Assembly (NCBI RefSeq): GCF_051251085.1 | Contig: NZ_JBPCZH010000009.1 | Coordinates: 1 to 33,012, forward strand | From: Cernens ardua | Lineage (GTDB): Bacteria; Pseudomonadota; Gammaproteobacteria; Pseudomonadales; Halomonadaceae | Reading direction: 5' to 3' | DNA: 33,012 nt | Shown here: positions 7,724-16,158 of the stretch, one piece after another | Position numbering within the stretch: position 1 is the stretch's first letter | Layout: the number at the start of each line of letters is the position of its first letter | Position numbers and translations under genes: made by a program | The notes under the pieces: model-generated | The model's database searches: none | What the model saw: only the letters and a program-made list of their open reading frames with translations | What the model was told of the DNA's origin: nothing

Positions 7724-10665
7724 CAGTTGACCCTCAAAAACAGTGTGACTTCATCCCCATCGGCCCCGCCGTGGTTGTTGGTTTGCCCCATTGCACGCCA
7801 GTTACCCGGTGCTGTTCCATCTGACTCGAACTCACCCGCTGACGCGTAGTTTAGCGCGCTTCCTGCCACTACATCGCCTGCATAGTGGTAGTTACCATCG
7901 TTACGGCGCAGGAGGGCATAGCTACCTACATCGCCCGCATTCATGCCACCTAACCAAGCATTTAATCCTGTGACGTTATCTGCCGATAATTGACCTGATG
8001 TCGCCACGCCTGCCAGCCCTGATACGTGCGCAACCGGGATCGTGCCGACGGTCATGACGCCACCTTCAAAATTCAGGTTCAACGTACCGGCTGCATCAAT
8101 CATTTTGAGCTGATTATTGGCCTCAATTTGCAAGATATCGCCGCTAGGGGCTGTATAACGAACAGAATCATCGCCACTAAAACTCAAGTGTCTAAGGATA
8201 TCTGGGATTCCTTGTATGTCTTCCCACTTACCAGATCGTGCGATGGCGGCGAGTGACATAAAGCAGGTATAAATATCGCCTACGACCGGAAGGTCATTAA
8301 AGTTTCCTTCCCAATCGGTGTAGTTGTTCGGCGCCTTATCGAGATTTGCAACGTTCCGGCTTGCTGCATTACCTAACGTTGGGGTATCTGTTACTTCGCT
8401 ATATTTTGGCCAGCGTGTCGTCTGTACCGGTGCGCCACTGATATCTGCCCATTTGCCGCTAAATGCCACGTTGGCAAATGTTGGCTTACCATCGACTTCT
8501 GACCATTTTGGCCAGCGTGTAGCCTGATCCGGTTTACCCTCTAGATCGCCCCATTGCCCAGTTGCGGCCAGTGTTGAAAGCCCAAGATTATTACGTGCGG
8601 TGGTAACGTCATTCGCGCCTGTCCCGCCATTGCTGACAGGGATTGTCGAGGCGGAGGTATAGACCGTTTGCCATCCGCTGAACGCCGTACTATTGTCGCT
8701 ACGCCCCGACGCCCATCGGGTGTTGTAATACACCCCCTGTGTATCAAAGGCGAGCATGTCGTTGTGGTTGAAGTCAGAAAGATTCAGGATCACGCCATAG
8801 CCATTGGAGGGTTGCCCTGTACAGCTAGGATCATAGGTGTATAGACCGGTGGGCTGTTTCCATACGTCCGAGACCTTCATGTTCTGCAGCGCGGGTAAGT
8901 TATTACCTCCCCACCCGAACGCGCCGACTGGCATCACATCTCCGCTATCCGTCCCGACATTGGCCGCTGCTGCGGTCCCAGCATCCGGTATTCGATCCAG
9001 TGGCACGTTTCCGACGGTCATCTCGCTCCCGTCAAACCGAAGTGTTACCTGCCCTGAACTGTTTTTTGTCTGTAGAACAGTACCCCCCAGAATTTCGATG
9101 CTGTCACCGTATCCACCGGTCAGTGCTGCACTGCCATTGCTTCCAATAGAGAGCGCATTCAGCTTGGCGGGTTTATTCAATAGATCTGCCCAGCTCCCTG
9201 AAAATGCGACGGCAGCCAGGTCCGTGCGTGCAACCAGCTGCTTCCATACATTCATTTTTCCGTTGGACGTAGAGTTGGTAAATACGTTGTTATTGATATC
9301 GATCACAACGTATGAGGCGTTTGCCGAGCTGTGGTAGTTAACAAACAAGAGCCCCCAGTTAGCGGCGTCACCTGGCCAATCCTTCGGAGGATGGGTATCG
9401 GCATAGTAGAGGCCGCTTTGTGTAATGTTCTGGATATATTGATTGGGGTCCAATGTTGATGCGGTTCCACCTATTCCGAATGCGCCCACAGGCATGACTT
9501 GGCCCGCCTGCGTTCCAGCATTCATTCCAGCCGCACTTCCCAGTGCCGATATCACTGCTTGTACGCTGTTTTGACCACTGAAGGCAGACGGGGGGTTAAC
9601 GCTTATCTGACCCGCGTTATGTGCTGTGGATGCGTTGGCATGGGCGTTGACCTTGTCTTGCGCACCCTGAGGTGTTTCGCGCAAATTGGCGTTGTCATTG
9701 GCCTGCTTGACGGCGTTAGCTGTGGCAGCACGATCTGTATACGTGCTCTTCGTATCATCGACGAGCTGAACAATCCCTGCATCACTGGTACTTGCTTTTT
9801 GCAGTTCGTGAGAGTGCCCGTTTTCATTGGCTTCGTTTGAACTGTACCAGTCGAGTTTCTGGGGCGTTGCCAATGATAGTGTGCGGTCGCCTGTAAGATT
9901 TCCACCGCCTGTTAGACCATTTCCGGCATTGATTTTGCGGCTTCCTTGAACAACATCATTATTCCCGGTGCCGCTATTTAGACGTGCGGCTGATCCCAAA
10001 GCCCCTAACATTGCTTGTACGCTGTTCATGCCCGAAAACGGCCATGGTGGGTTGACACTGATTTGGCCTGCATTGTGGGCTGTATTGGCATCCGCGTGCG
10101 CATTGACCTTGGCTTGTGCGCCTGCGGGTGTTTCACGCGTGTTCGCATTGTCGTTGGCTTGTTTTACTGCATTAGCTGTCGCAGCTTGGTCTGTTGCTGT
10201 GCTTGCCACGCTATCATTGAGCATGACGATGCCACGAGTCGAGGTCGTCGCTGGGGGATCAACAAAGGCTGCGTCACCAAATGACAGCTTCGTTGCATCG
10301 ATATCATCCACGGCAATATCAATTGCGAGCATAACCAATGCAGCTGCAGCCTTTTCGATGATTTCATCTGTCTGGCTATAGACAGCAAAGAGGGTGCCAT
10401 CCGCTAGATAAACACCAATCTCTTTTACGGTATAAGTATCGGTACTCTCATCCTGTACCGTGACGTGCAGCATATTGCTGCTGGCTGCCTGACCGCTGAC
10501 GGTCGTCAACCGCTTTATTTCCTGCTGAAGAGAAGTTTGGGAGGCGCTTGCAGTATACCCGCTTGATCCGAATCCTACGGCACTGATCTGTGGCGTATTG
10601 CCCGCTGACAAACCATCTTTAACCGCTTCTTTTCCCTTGTCTGTGATGATAAAAGTGATGGCCAT
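7723..10665 (-). CDS. H: Tail fibre protein gpH
   Basis: This 980-residue protein is the receptor-binding side tail fibre. The N-terminal 130 residues (MAITFIITDKGKEAVKDGLS; SNMLHVTVQDESTDTYTVKE; IGVYLADGTLFAVYSQ) form the conserved baseplate-attachment domain of P2-like fibres. Then come two long near-identical repeats, residues about 156-230 and 307-381, each with AATANAVKQANDNAN...GAQ.KVNAHA..TAHNAGQISVNPP. Further on are short motifs of the type F.G.WADI...P seen in many fibre shafts, including a duplicated TRWPKxSEV. The C-terminus ends HGGADGDEVTLFLRVN, the probable tip. It is much longer than P2 gpH (about 669 residues). The repeats could allow recombination that changes fibre length. 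Confidence 0.93.
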   Translation of the reverse strand: MAITFIITDKGKEAVKDGLSAGNTPQISAVGFGSSGYTASASQTSLQQEIKRLTTVSGQAASSNMLHVTVQDESTDTYTVKEIGVYLADGTLFAVYSQTDEIIEKAAAALVMLAIDIAVDDIDATKLSFGDAAFVDPPATTSTRGIVMLNDSVASTATDQAATANAVKQANDNANTRETPAGAQAKVNAHADANTAHNAGQISVNPPWPFSGMNSVQAMLGALGSAARLNSGTGNNDVVQGSRKINAGNGLTGGGNLTGDRTLSLATPQKLDWYSSNEANENGHSHELQKASTSDAGIVQLVDDTKSTYTDRAATANAVKQANDNANLRETPQGAQDKVNAHANASTAHNAGQISVNPPSAFSGQNSVQAVISALGSAAGMNAGTQAGQVMPVGAFGIGGTASTLDPNQYIQNITQSGLYYADTHPPKDWPGDAANWGLLFVNYHSSANASYVVIDINNNVFTNSTSNGKMNVWKQLVARTDLAAVAFSGSWADLLNKPAKLNALSIGSNGSAALTGGYGDSIEILGGTVLQTKNSSGQVTLRFDGSEMTVGNVPLDRIPDAGTAAAANVGTDSGDVMPVGAFGWGGNNLPALQNMKVSDVWKQPTGLYTYDPSCTGQPSNGYGVILNLSDFNHNDMLAFDTQGVYYNTRWASGRSDNSTAFSGWQTVYTSASTIPVSNGGTGANDVTTARNNLGLSTLAATGQWGDLEGKPDQATRWPKWSEVDGKPTFANVAFSGKWADISGAPVQTTRWPKYSEVTDTPTLGNAASRNVANLDKAPNNYTDWEGNFNDLPVVGDIYTCFMSLAAIARSGKWEDIQGIPDILRHLSFSGDDSVRYTAPSGDILQIEANNQLKMIDAAGTLNLNFEGGVMTVGTIPVAHVSGLAGVATSGQLSADNVTGLNAWLGGMNAGDVGSYALLRRNDGNYHYAGDVVAGSALNYASAGEFESDGTAPGNWRAMGQTNNHGGADGDEVTLFLRVN

Positions 10666-10667
10666 GG

Positions 10668-11210
10668 TTACTGCTCCTGCGCTTCAATTCGACGGTAAAT
10701 AACGGGTCGACCTGCGGCCAGCATGCCGATGCTGCCCATCGAGTTAATCCCGGCGGTCAGTGTGTAGTGGGCCCGCACGGGCTTCGCATCATCGACCGCT
10801 TGCATGATCTGCTGTTGAAATTCAGCTGTTTGCGGCACGTTTGGACCAACGCTCAATACGATGGCAAATGAATACGGGTCACCCTTTGGGGTGGTTTCCC
10901 ACCATTCGCGCAATGCCAGTGCTGATCCAAAGGAACTCACTACATCCCGGACGCTCTTGGCTGTCCCTTTCTGACGAGCAATGGTGACGGCTGATGCTAC
11001 TTGTTGACGCTTAAGCGCCTCTGGCCATGTGCTATCCCATGTCTGTAAATTCAGTGCCCATGCAAGCCAAGGCAACAGGTTGAGTGGGCATGTCCACGGG
11101 TTCCATAAATCGTTAATGGGGACTGGTACATTCGAAATACGGGCAGTTGCCTCGGCAATACCCCGCTCAAAAGGAGTACTGTTCGGTGGAAGGAGAGTGT
11201 TATTACTCAT
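10668..11210 (-). CDS. I: Baseplate/tail protein gpI
   Basis: This 180-residue protein matches P2 gpI, which lies at the baseplate edge and links it to the fibres. It contains the family core NPWTCPLNLLPWLAWALNLQ followed by TWDSTWPEALKRQQV, and a later region AHYTLTAGINSMGSIGMLAA. The length is the same as in P2 (about 176). It overlaps the J stop by eight bases and is followed two bases later by H. Confidence 0.95.
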   Translation of the reverse strand: MSNNTLLPPNSTPFERGIAEATARISNVPVPINDLWNPWTCPLNLLPWLAWALNLQTWDSTWPEALKRQQVASAVTIARQKGTAKSVRDVVSSFGSALALREWWETTPKGDPYSFAIVLSVGPNVPQTAEFQQQIMQAVDDAKPVRAHYTLTAGINSMGSIGMLAAGRPVIYRRIEAQEQ

Positions 11211-12093
11211 CGATTCCCCCGTAATTCAGTGTAATTCCCGTGCAGTAGCTCGCCTGGGTATCATCAATGACCAACGTATCGGTGAGGGAACTCAGCTCTA
11301 CTCGCTGGACCCCTGCCTGTTGCAATGCGCCATACACGCCAGAGATGGTGACATCCTGCCCGATCATATGACGTGCCGTGGCATAGTTTTCCGCAGCTGT
11401 TTGGGCGGCACTGAGTACCACGCTGGCATCCGGCCCCTGATAGAGATAGAGCGTAGCGGTGATCTCGTAGTTGATGATTTCGGCTGATTTGACGGTGACA
11501 TGATCCGTTAATGGCCGTGTATCTTCGGCGCTTACAGCAGCATTTACCGTATCGAGCATGCCTTGTGGCGCGGTCCCGTCCCCTTGGCGTGATAGCACGG
11601 TAACCAGCACTTCACCATCTGAGGGGCTTGTTGCCTTGGCATCGAGCACGTCTCCCGAAGCTGACAATGCGTGGTAACGGTACGCTCCGGCAGGCCCAGC
11701 CACGGATAATCCATTGAGTGATAGCTGGATACGTGAGCGGTAATCGTCGTCGGACTCATAAGTGGGCGCGACAGGAGGAATAGCCGATGTATTCCCCGGA
11801 TCAATCATCAGACGCTCTACATTGAGCAATGCGCCGAGATTGTCCAGATCACTTCCGGTGGCATACGCCAGCATGACTGACTTGGCCGCATCATTAACCC
11901 GCTGTCGTAATACCAGCTCACGGTACGCCGCTACCTGCAATACTTTCCATGCTGGATCTGAGTCCGACAGGTTATCAACAAGCGTACTGTCGTACTGCTT
12001 CAAGCTCGTCAGCATGTCACTGAAGATGGTCTCAACATCCAATGACTCCACTACCGAGGGCGGCGCGATTTGCGACAGATCAATAACGCTCAT
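11203..12093 (-). CDS. J: Baseplate wedge protein gpJ
   Basis: This 296-residue protein is the baseplate assembly protein J of the P2/Mu gp47 type. It begins MSVIDLSQIAPPSVVESLDV, has the family segment LDNLGALLNVERLMI, then YRSRIQLSLNGLSVAGPAGAYRYHALSASG, which is the typical core (first 20 residues YRSRIQLSLNGLSVAGPAGA), and DVTISGVYGALQQAGVQRVE near the end. It overlaps W by four bases and I by eight, in the same order as in P2. Confidence 0.96.
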   Translation of the reverse strand: MSVIDLSQIAPPSVVESLDVETIFSDMLTSLKQYDSTLVDNLSDSDPAWKVLQVAAYRELVLRQRVNDAAKSVMLAYATGSDLDNLGALLNVERLMIDPGNTSAIPPVAPTYESDDDYRSRIQLSLNGLSVAGPAGAYRYHALSASGDVLDAKATSPSDGEVLVTVLSRQGDGTAPQGMLDTVNAAVSAEDTRPLTDHVTVKSAEIINYEITATLYLYQGPDASVVLSAAQTAAENYATARHMIGQDVTISGVYGALQQAGVQRVELSSLTDTLVIDDTQASYCTGITLNYGGIDE

Positions 12094-12422
12094 TGATTGA
12101 TTCCTAAGACGATCTGCTGGCCATCACGCACACGTACCGCTTTCATCGTGACAGCAAGCTTTCCTTGGTTGATGGAGATTTCCTCAACAGACTGCACAGT
12201 GATGCGATGCTCCCAGCGCGTGACAGCATCGACTGTTGCAGAGATGATGCGCAGCCGCGTTTCGGTATTCAGGGGACGGTCAATCAGATCCGCAATGAGC
12301 GATCCGTAATTCCGCCGAATCAGCCGTGACCCAATGGGGGTCGACAGAATGTCATCTATCGACTGGGCAATATGCTCATCGTCTGTCAGGGCTTTCCCGG
12401 TGTAGCGACTCATCCCCGTCAT
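12090..12422 (-). CDS. W: Baseplate wedge protein gpW
   Basis: This 110-residue protein is of the T4 gp25-like lysozyme-fold family that forms the baseplate wedge. It contains the family block IDDILSTPIGSRLIRRNYGS followed by LIADLIDRP, which includes the conserved R..YGS...DL. The length is close to P2 gpW (115). It overlaps V and J by four bases on each side (ATGA junctions), which suggests coupled translation. Confidence 0.96.
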   Translation of the reverse strand: MTGMSRYTGKALTDDEHIAQSIDDILSTPIGSRLIRRNYGSLIADLIDRPLNTETRLRIISATVDAVTRWEHRITVQSVEEISINQGKLAVTMKAVRVRDGQQIVLGINQ

Positions 12423-12988
12423 TGAGGTGCTCCCGTACTATCAGGCCCTGCTTTCACTTCTCCATGCGTATGCCCCTTGAGGCTTATACCCGATGCAACC
12501 ACATCGGCATCCGAGGTAATGGTGTCCTGTACATTCAGTGTTTTCTTCATGGTCACTTCATCGTTAAAGGTGACCGGGCCATTAATCGTGGTCGCTTTGG
12601 CAGTAACCGTGGCTGTCCCGTTAACACTGGCTTCCAGCTCATGGGACTGACGGTCGTACCGAATATATGTCCCGTCCGATGCATGCAGCGCGATGACGCT
12701 TCCAGATTGCTCGATTGACCCATGAGCAGGGCTATAGAGGCTGGCGATGACATACGCACCGGCGGGATCGCCGCTCGGTGCCAGCAGCATGACGGTTTCA
12801 CCCATCACGGGAGGAAGCCACGTGGTAAATCCACCGACACGGGATGCTGTCCACGGCAGCCAATCGGTTTGCATATCCCCGCACTGCACTCGCACACAGG
12901 GCGGCGTAACGCTCAGATCGAGCGCAAATACCTGTCCGATGCGAATCAGGTTTTGAATAAGACGGTAAATATCATTTGAAGGATTCAT
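12419..12988 (-). CDS. V: Baseplate spike protein gpV
   Basis: This 189-residue protein is the membrane-piercing spike at the tail tip. The N-terminal OB-like domain (RIGQVFALDLSVTPPCVRVQ) is followed by DWLPWTASRVGGFTTWLPPV and GETVMLLAPSGD, then a beta-helical part. The C-terminus contains GHTHG (H173, H175), which in P2-type spikes binds an iron ion at the tip. It opens the V-W-J-I-H-G operon. No clear Shine-Dalgarno precedes the ATG at 12988, and the predicted start from the upstream activator site falls within a few bases of the ATG, so a very short leader is possible. Confidence 0.96.
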   Translation of the reverse strand: MNPSNDIYRLIQNLIRIGQVFALDLSVTPPCVRVQCGDMQTDWLPWTASRVGGFTTWLPPVMGETVMLLAPSGDPAGAYVIASLYSPAHGSIEQSGSVIALHASDGTYIRYDRQSHELEASVNGTATVTAKATTINGPVTFNDEVTMKKTLNVQDTITSDADVVASGISLKGHTHGEVKAGPDSTGAPQ

Positions 12989-13031
12989 GGCAACATCGTG
13001 AATACTCGCGCGCGTCGGCGCGAGCTTTACG

Positions 13032-13054
13032 CTGTGTAAGGAGGGGGTGAGACA
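13032..13054 (-). promoter_or_regulatory. Putative late activator site upstream of V
   Basis: On the minus strand this reads TGT, CTCACCCCCTC, CTTACACAG: TGT-N14-ACA, the same as the FI and O sites. The centre is about 56 bases from the V ATG. A TATTCA element at about 13004-12999 could be the -10, which would place the start near 12990 and give an almost leaderless V message. Confidence 0.68.
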
Positions 13055-13058
13055 CTAT

Positions 13059-13505
13059 TCACAGATTAAGGTGATCGATGACTGCCTTTTCAACAATGGT
13101 TCGGGTCTTGCGCGAAACCCCTAATAATGGGCGACTGGGATAACGGATCTTCACCTGGCTTTTCTTTGATACGTAATCCATCAGGCCCTTTTGATGTACG
13201 GTAGCGATACGTGCATTCCTGCCGGTATATCCAATCGTGGCTCTATTGGGTGACGTTGTTGTTTTCATGAAGCGCGCCGTACGTATCTTTGAAAACATGG
13301 CACGTCTCTTGATATCACCTCGTTTTTGAGCCCCTGCGCGTGGAGTGTATGACGTCCCATCCGGTGCATGCTGTGTTTTAATCCGGTCACGCTGCTCGCG
13401 TCTTACTTCGATGGCTATTTTCCGAGTCAATGCGCGCCGTGATGAAGGCGAGAGCCGGGCAATCAGTGGCGCGGTCCAGTTTTCCAGTACCAGCTCGTTA
13501 CTCAT
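13059..13505 (-). CDS. S: Tail completion protein gpS
   Basis: This 148-residue protein is the P2 gpS tail completion/head-tail joining family member. It is basic and has the family segments LSPSSRRALTRKIAIEVRRE, QRDRIKTQHAPDGTSYTPR and RKTRTIVEKAVIDHL. The length equals that of P2 gpS (about 150). It overlaps R by eight bases and is the last gene of the O-to-S late operon; the next promoter motif, for V, lies just downstream. Confidence 0.95.
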   Translation of the reverse strand: MSNELVLENWTAPLIARLSPSSRRALTRKIAIEVRREQRDRIKTQHAPDGTSYTPRAGAQKRGDIKRRAMFSKIRTARFMKTTTSPNRATIGYTGRNARIATVHQKGLMDYVSKKSQVKIRYPSRPLLGVSRKTRTIVEKAVIDHLNL

Positions 13506-13992
13506 TGCCTAGCCCCCATGGCCCGTTATCCCACTTGGCTAGCAGATCGAGATTATCACCATCTCGCATGAATAATGACCATTCACCCGCATACACGGGT
13601 TCTTCAAATCGAGGCATCGTGTGCTTGGCTTCCAGCTGCTGCTTATCCTTGTTAACCGTGACAATAACGCGCTCTGACAGGGTAATGCGCAGGATTAGGT
13701 CGCAACTGGTTTCACTGGTGAGTTCCGCCTCTACCTGTATCGCTTGCTCCGGGTCCACGTCTGGCTCATAAACGGCCAGCCATTGCACGATAGCCACGAT
13801 CAACACATCCACATCCATGGCAAATTCGACCAGAATAAATTGTGCTGTAAAATTCCACTGATGCGTCAGATTGGGTCCCCGGTAAAATTTGACACTACCA
13901 TCCTCGATAAACGAAAGCAGGCGGTCAGGGTCTGTATTCAGATTCGGCAATGACTTAATGATGTGTTGTCGTAACGCGAATAGCTTTTTCAT
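13498..13992 (-). CDS. R: Tail completion protein gpR
   Basis: This 164-residue protein matches P2 gpR, a tail terminator-like protein. It starts MKKLFALRQHIIKSLPNLNT and contains RGPNLTHQWNFTAQFILVEF and WLAVYEPDVDPEQAIQVEAE, both typical blocks. The start lies inside the 3' end of the Rz-like gene (38-base overlap), so it may be coupled to lysis gene translation. Confidence 0.95.
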   Translation of the reverse strand: MKKLFALRQHIIKSLPNLNTDPDRLLSFIEDGSVKFYRGPNLTHQWNFTAQFILVEFAMDVDVLIVAIVQWLAVYEPDVDPEQAIQVEAELTSETSCDLILRITLSERVIVTVNKDKQQLEAKHTMPRFEEPVYAGEWSLFMRDGDNLDLLAKWDNGPWGLGNE

Positions 13993-14551
13993 TTTCCAGC
14001 CCCTGTACGAAGTCCTGACACGCGGTGAGTTCTCTTACCCGGTTGTCTGCGGTGTCGGCGAGCTGAACAAGAAATTCCGCATCCTGCTCCCGAAGTCCGG
14101 GTGATGTCTGATCATGATCGATGCCGGCGCCTCGATTGTCGGCAACGTGATCTGCTGGGGCGCGGGCGGCGAGTCGGTTGCGCAACCGGATAGCACCAGC
14201 ACGCAAAGCGGCAATAGTGGCAGTGTCTTCATCATGGCCATGCTGAATTCCTTCCTGATAACGTTGATCGATATGGGTAGCGAGTGCCTGCCGACTTTCT
14301 TCGAGCGATAAGAGCCGTTGTGTCCACTGCGAGGTTGCGCGTATATCATTCAGCTTCATGTGCTCAATGGTGGCGTCGCGCTCATGCAGTTTGTGCGCCT
14401 CCCATCCACAGGCAGCCAGGGCGAATGCGCACAATATCCATGGGGCGTTTTCCCATAACTTTCGGGCATTGGCTTTCACCACTCTGACAATCATGTCCAT
14501 CACCACAGGTGAGTGGGGAATCAGCAGCTTAATCAGGTTAAGTAGCATCAT
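13955..14551 (-). CDS. Inner-membrane spanin (Rz-like)
   Basis: This 198-residue protein has one hydrophobic segment near the N-terminus (APWILCAFALAACGWEA, residues about 36-52) followed by a long charged, alpha-helical periplasmic domain rich in Arg, Glu, Ala and Gln. This is the layout of an inner-membrane spanin. A separate lipoprotein gene is nested inside it in another frame (14035-14241), as in Rz/Rz1 of lambda and lysB/lysC of P2. The start overlaps the holin stop by four bases. A later start at Met20 would still keep the membrane segment. Confidence 0.88.
   Translation of the reverse strand: MMLLNLIKLLIPHSPVVMDMIVRVVKANARKLWENAPWILCAFALAACGWEAHKLHERDATIEHMKLNDIRATSQWTQRLLSLEESRQALATHIDQRYQEGIQHGHDEDTATIAALRAGAIRLRNRLAARAPADHVADNRGAGIDHDQTSPGLREQDAEFLVQLADTADNRVRELTACQDFVQGLENEKAIRVTTTHH
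14035..14241 (-). CDS. Outer-membrane spanin lipoprotein (Rz1-like), nested in Rz
   Basis: This 68-residue reading frame lies wholly within the Rz-like gene. It begins MAMMKTLPLLPLCVLVLSGC, a lipoprotein signal with lipobox LSGC (Cys20). The mature part is proline-rich at the start (CATDSPPAPQQITLP), as in Rz1 proteins. The ATG at 14241 has GGAAGGA about eight bases upstream; a longer frame from 14349 has no such site. Together with the inner spanin it would fuse inner and outer membranes in the last lysis step. Confidence 0.9.
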   Translation of the reverse strand: MAMMKTLPLLPLCVLVLSGCATDSPPAPQQITLPTIEAPASIMIRHHPDFGSRMRNFLFSSPTPQTTG

Positions 14552-14862
14552 TCTCGGTTACTCCATCTTCCCAAATAGGCAGAGAGAAACTCACGAAACC
14601 AGTCAACACCCAAAAAGGCGATTGCCGACCCGATGGCAACGGCGAGATAGGTGTTCATACCGAAGTAGTCCAGTACCGGAAAAACACCGAGCGTTAGACA
14701 CCCACACAGCAATGCCTCCAGTAGTGAATGGGTAAGCTTTCCGCCGTTTAGTAGCGCGCGAACAAGGCCGATGACAAAAGAGAGCAGCCAGCCATAAATC
14801 TGCGGCCACCATTTGGCGATCAGCTCCACGATGGCATGCAGGACATCCGGGTTATTAGGCAT
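14548..14862 (-). CDS. Holin
   Basis: This 104-residue protein has three hydrophobic segments: IYGWLLSFVIGLVRAL (about 22-37), LLEALLCGCLTLGVFPVLDY (about 47-66) and TYLAVAIGSAIAFLGVDWF (about 71-89). The last segment, with G.AI.F.GVD.F, is typical of lambda S-like (phage_holin_3) holins. Its start overlaps the endolysin stop by eight bases. The endolysin lacks a signal, so a pore-forming holin is required. In P2 the holin gene precedes the endolysin gene; here it follows it. Confidence 0.88.
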   Translation of the reverse strand: MPNNPDVLHAIVELIAKWWPQIYGWLLSFVIGLVRALLNGGKLTHSLLEALLCGCLTLGVFPVLDYFGMNTYLAVAIGSAIAFLGVDWFREFLSAYLGRWSNRE

Positions 14863-15370
14863 TACTGCTGGCTCCTCGTTGCTGTGTTTTATTGAGTTGT
14901 GTCATCCAGTTGATCGCTGGGCTTTGTGTATCCTGCGGTCGCAAAAAGAGGGCTTTTTCAGCACTTCTTCGCTTCACCAGTCCCAGCTCGATCTTCCTTC
15001 CAGCATGGACCCACAGGCCGAACTCATCGGCTGCCCCGTCATAGTCCCCGTCATTGAGTCGTCGCAAGAGTGTTGATCCTGCCAGTGCACCGGCGCCTAG
15101 GTTGAATGTGAAGTCCACCAGTGCATCGAACTGGTTTTGATTGATATCAACCGTGACAAGGGTATTGACCGCCCGCTCGGCTGCGTTCAGATCACTGCGC
15201 AGATAGGCTTGTGCATCAGCTGCGGTAATAACCATTCCCGGACGGACGCCTCGCGTATGGCCGTAACCGATGGTCCAAACTCCTACGCCATCCTGATACG
15301 CCCTCAAATGCAGCCCTTCGGCGTTTTCAACGAGGTCCAGTCCCCGCTGTGATGTGGATTTCATGACCAT
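14855..15370 (-). CDS. Endolysin, GH24 lysozyme
   Basis: This 171-residue muramidase cuts the N-acetylmuramyl-glucosaminyl bond of peptidoglycan. The T4-type catalytic triad is visible: E18 in NAEGLHLRAYQDG, D27, and T33 in VWTIGYGHT, with the 9- and 6-residue spacing of T4 lysozyme. Downstream family blocks are NQFDALVDFTFNLGAGAL and GLVKRRSAEKALF. There is no signal peptide or signal-anchor, so export depends on the holin. It follows X by four bases in the lysis cassette. Confidence 0.95.
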   Translation of the reverse strand: MVMKSTSQRGLDLVENAEGLHLRAYQDGVGVWTIGYGHTRGVRPGMVITAADAQAYLRSDLNAAERAVNTLVTVDINQNQFDALVDFTFNLGAGALAGSTLLRRLNDGDYDGAADEFGLWVHAGRKIELGLVKRRSAEKALFLRPQDTQSPAINWMTQLNKTQQRGASSNA

Positions 15371-15374
15371 GCTG

Positions 15375-15587
15375 TTAATCCCATAGATTGATCAGTTGTT
15401 GCGCGGTACGCTTGGCGGTAGCCGTATCCGGCATATTGACTGCTGTTCCTTGCTGCAAAATCGGCCCCTGCGCGGCCAATCCGGGATTCATCGTGTACAC
15501 CTCTTCAACGCGCGATGAATCAACGCCGAGTCGATAACACAATGCGTCGAGTGTTTCGTCGGTTTGTGCGATGGCGATATTGCTCAT
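15375..15587 (-). CDS. X: Tail protein gpX (LysM-like)
   Basis: This 70-residue protein matches P2 gpX, a small tail protein with a LysM-like fold. The sequence runs from the QTDETLDALCYRLGVDSSRV block to EEVYTMNPGLAAQGPILQQG, then a conserved V.MP. The length is equal to P2 gpX (67). It overlaps L by four bases and lies directly before the endolysin, as in P2. Confidence 0.95.
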   Translation of the reverse strand: MSNIAIAQTDETLDALCYRLGVDSSRVEEVYTMNPGLAAQGPILQQGTAVNMPDTATAKRTAQQLINLWD

Positions 15588-16099
15588 ATCAGCTCAACTG
15601 TCGTGTGGGGACGGTTTAATATTTCCGTAATCGACCAGTTTGCGTCCTGTCTGTAACTTGCCGCGGTATCCATGCGTGGATCGGTGTGTGTCCTGCTTTG
15701 TCCTTCCCGTCGCGCAGGCCCTGTCGCGTCATAGTCCCGATAACGATCCAGAATTTGCGCATGTGCCTCGGCATAAACCGCCCGCACATAATGTCCGACC
15801 AGTCCGCCGGGTGGCATCCATGAATAGAGCGTGACGTCACTCAGAGTCTGCGGGATGGGGGTCTGCGGGGGATTCTTGCTAAAGAAGCGGGCACGCCATG
15901 CTTCCAGAACCCGGTTGGTAATCGACATCGCTGCGCGCAGTGCCGTTTCAACGCGGGCGTTCGTTACGGTGTCGGTAATACGGTGTACCGTTCTAAAGTC
16001 GTTGGGATCAATGTCAGGCCAGAAGCCTGTATTAGCGATAATGGTTTCAGGCGCTCGTGGCCCTGATCCGCCAATGGCGATAAAGGTGCTGTCTGACAT
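15584..16099 (-). CDS. L: Head completion protein gpL
   Basis: This 171-residue protein matches P2 gpL, which completes the filled head and forms the connector to the tail. It contains the block TGFWPDIDPNDFRTVHRITD and later YVRAVYAEAHAQILDRYRDY, ending with RDANWSI-like residues (RQDANWSITEILNRP) that are typical of the family C-terminus. The length matches P2 (169). A 59-base gap separates it from orf85 upstream. Confidence 0.95.
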   Translation of the reverse strand: MSDSTFIAIGGSGPRAPETIIANTGFWPDIDPNDFRTVHRITDTVTNARVETALRAAMSITNRVLEAWRARFFSKNPPQTPIPQTLSDVTLYSWMPPGGLVGHYVRAVYAEAHAQILDRYRDYDATGPARREGQSRTHTDPRMDTAASYRQDANWSITEILNRPHTTVELI

Positions 16100-16158
16100 T
16101 CTTCCCCCCTCACGAGCAGCTCACTTGTGTCATGAGCTGCCCGCTAATTTCCTGCGTA

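Noticed and set aside
7337..10665. Tail fibre inversion by the serine recombinase
   Set aside because: I found no paired inverted recombination sites and no silent fibre segment; the res-like array is next to the recombinase gene instead.
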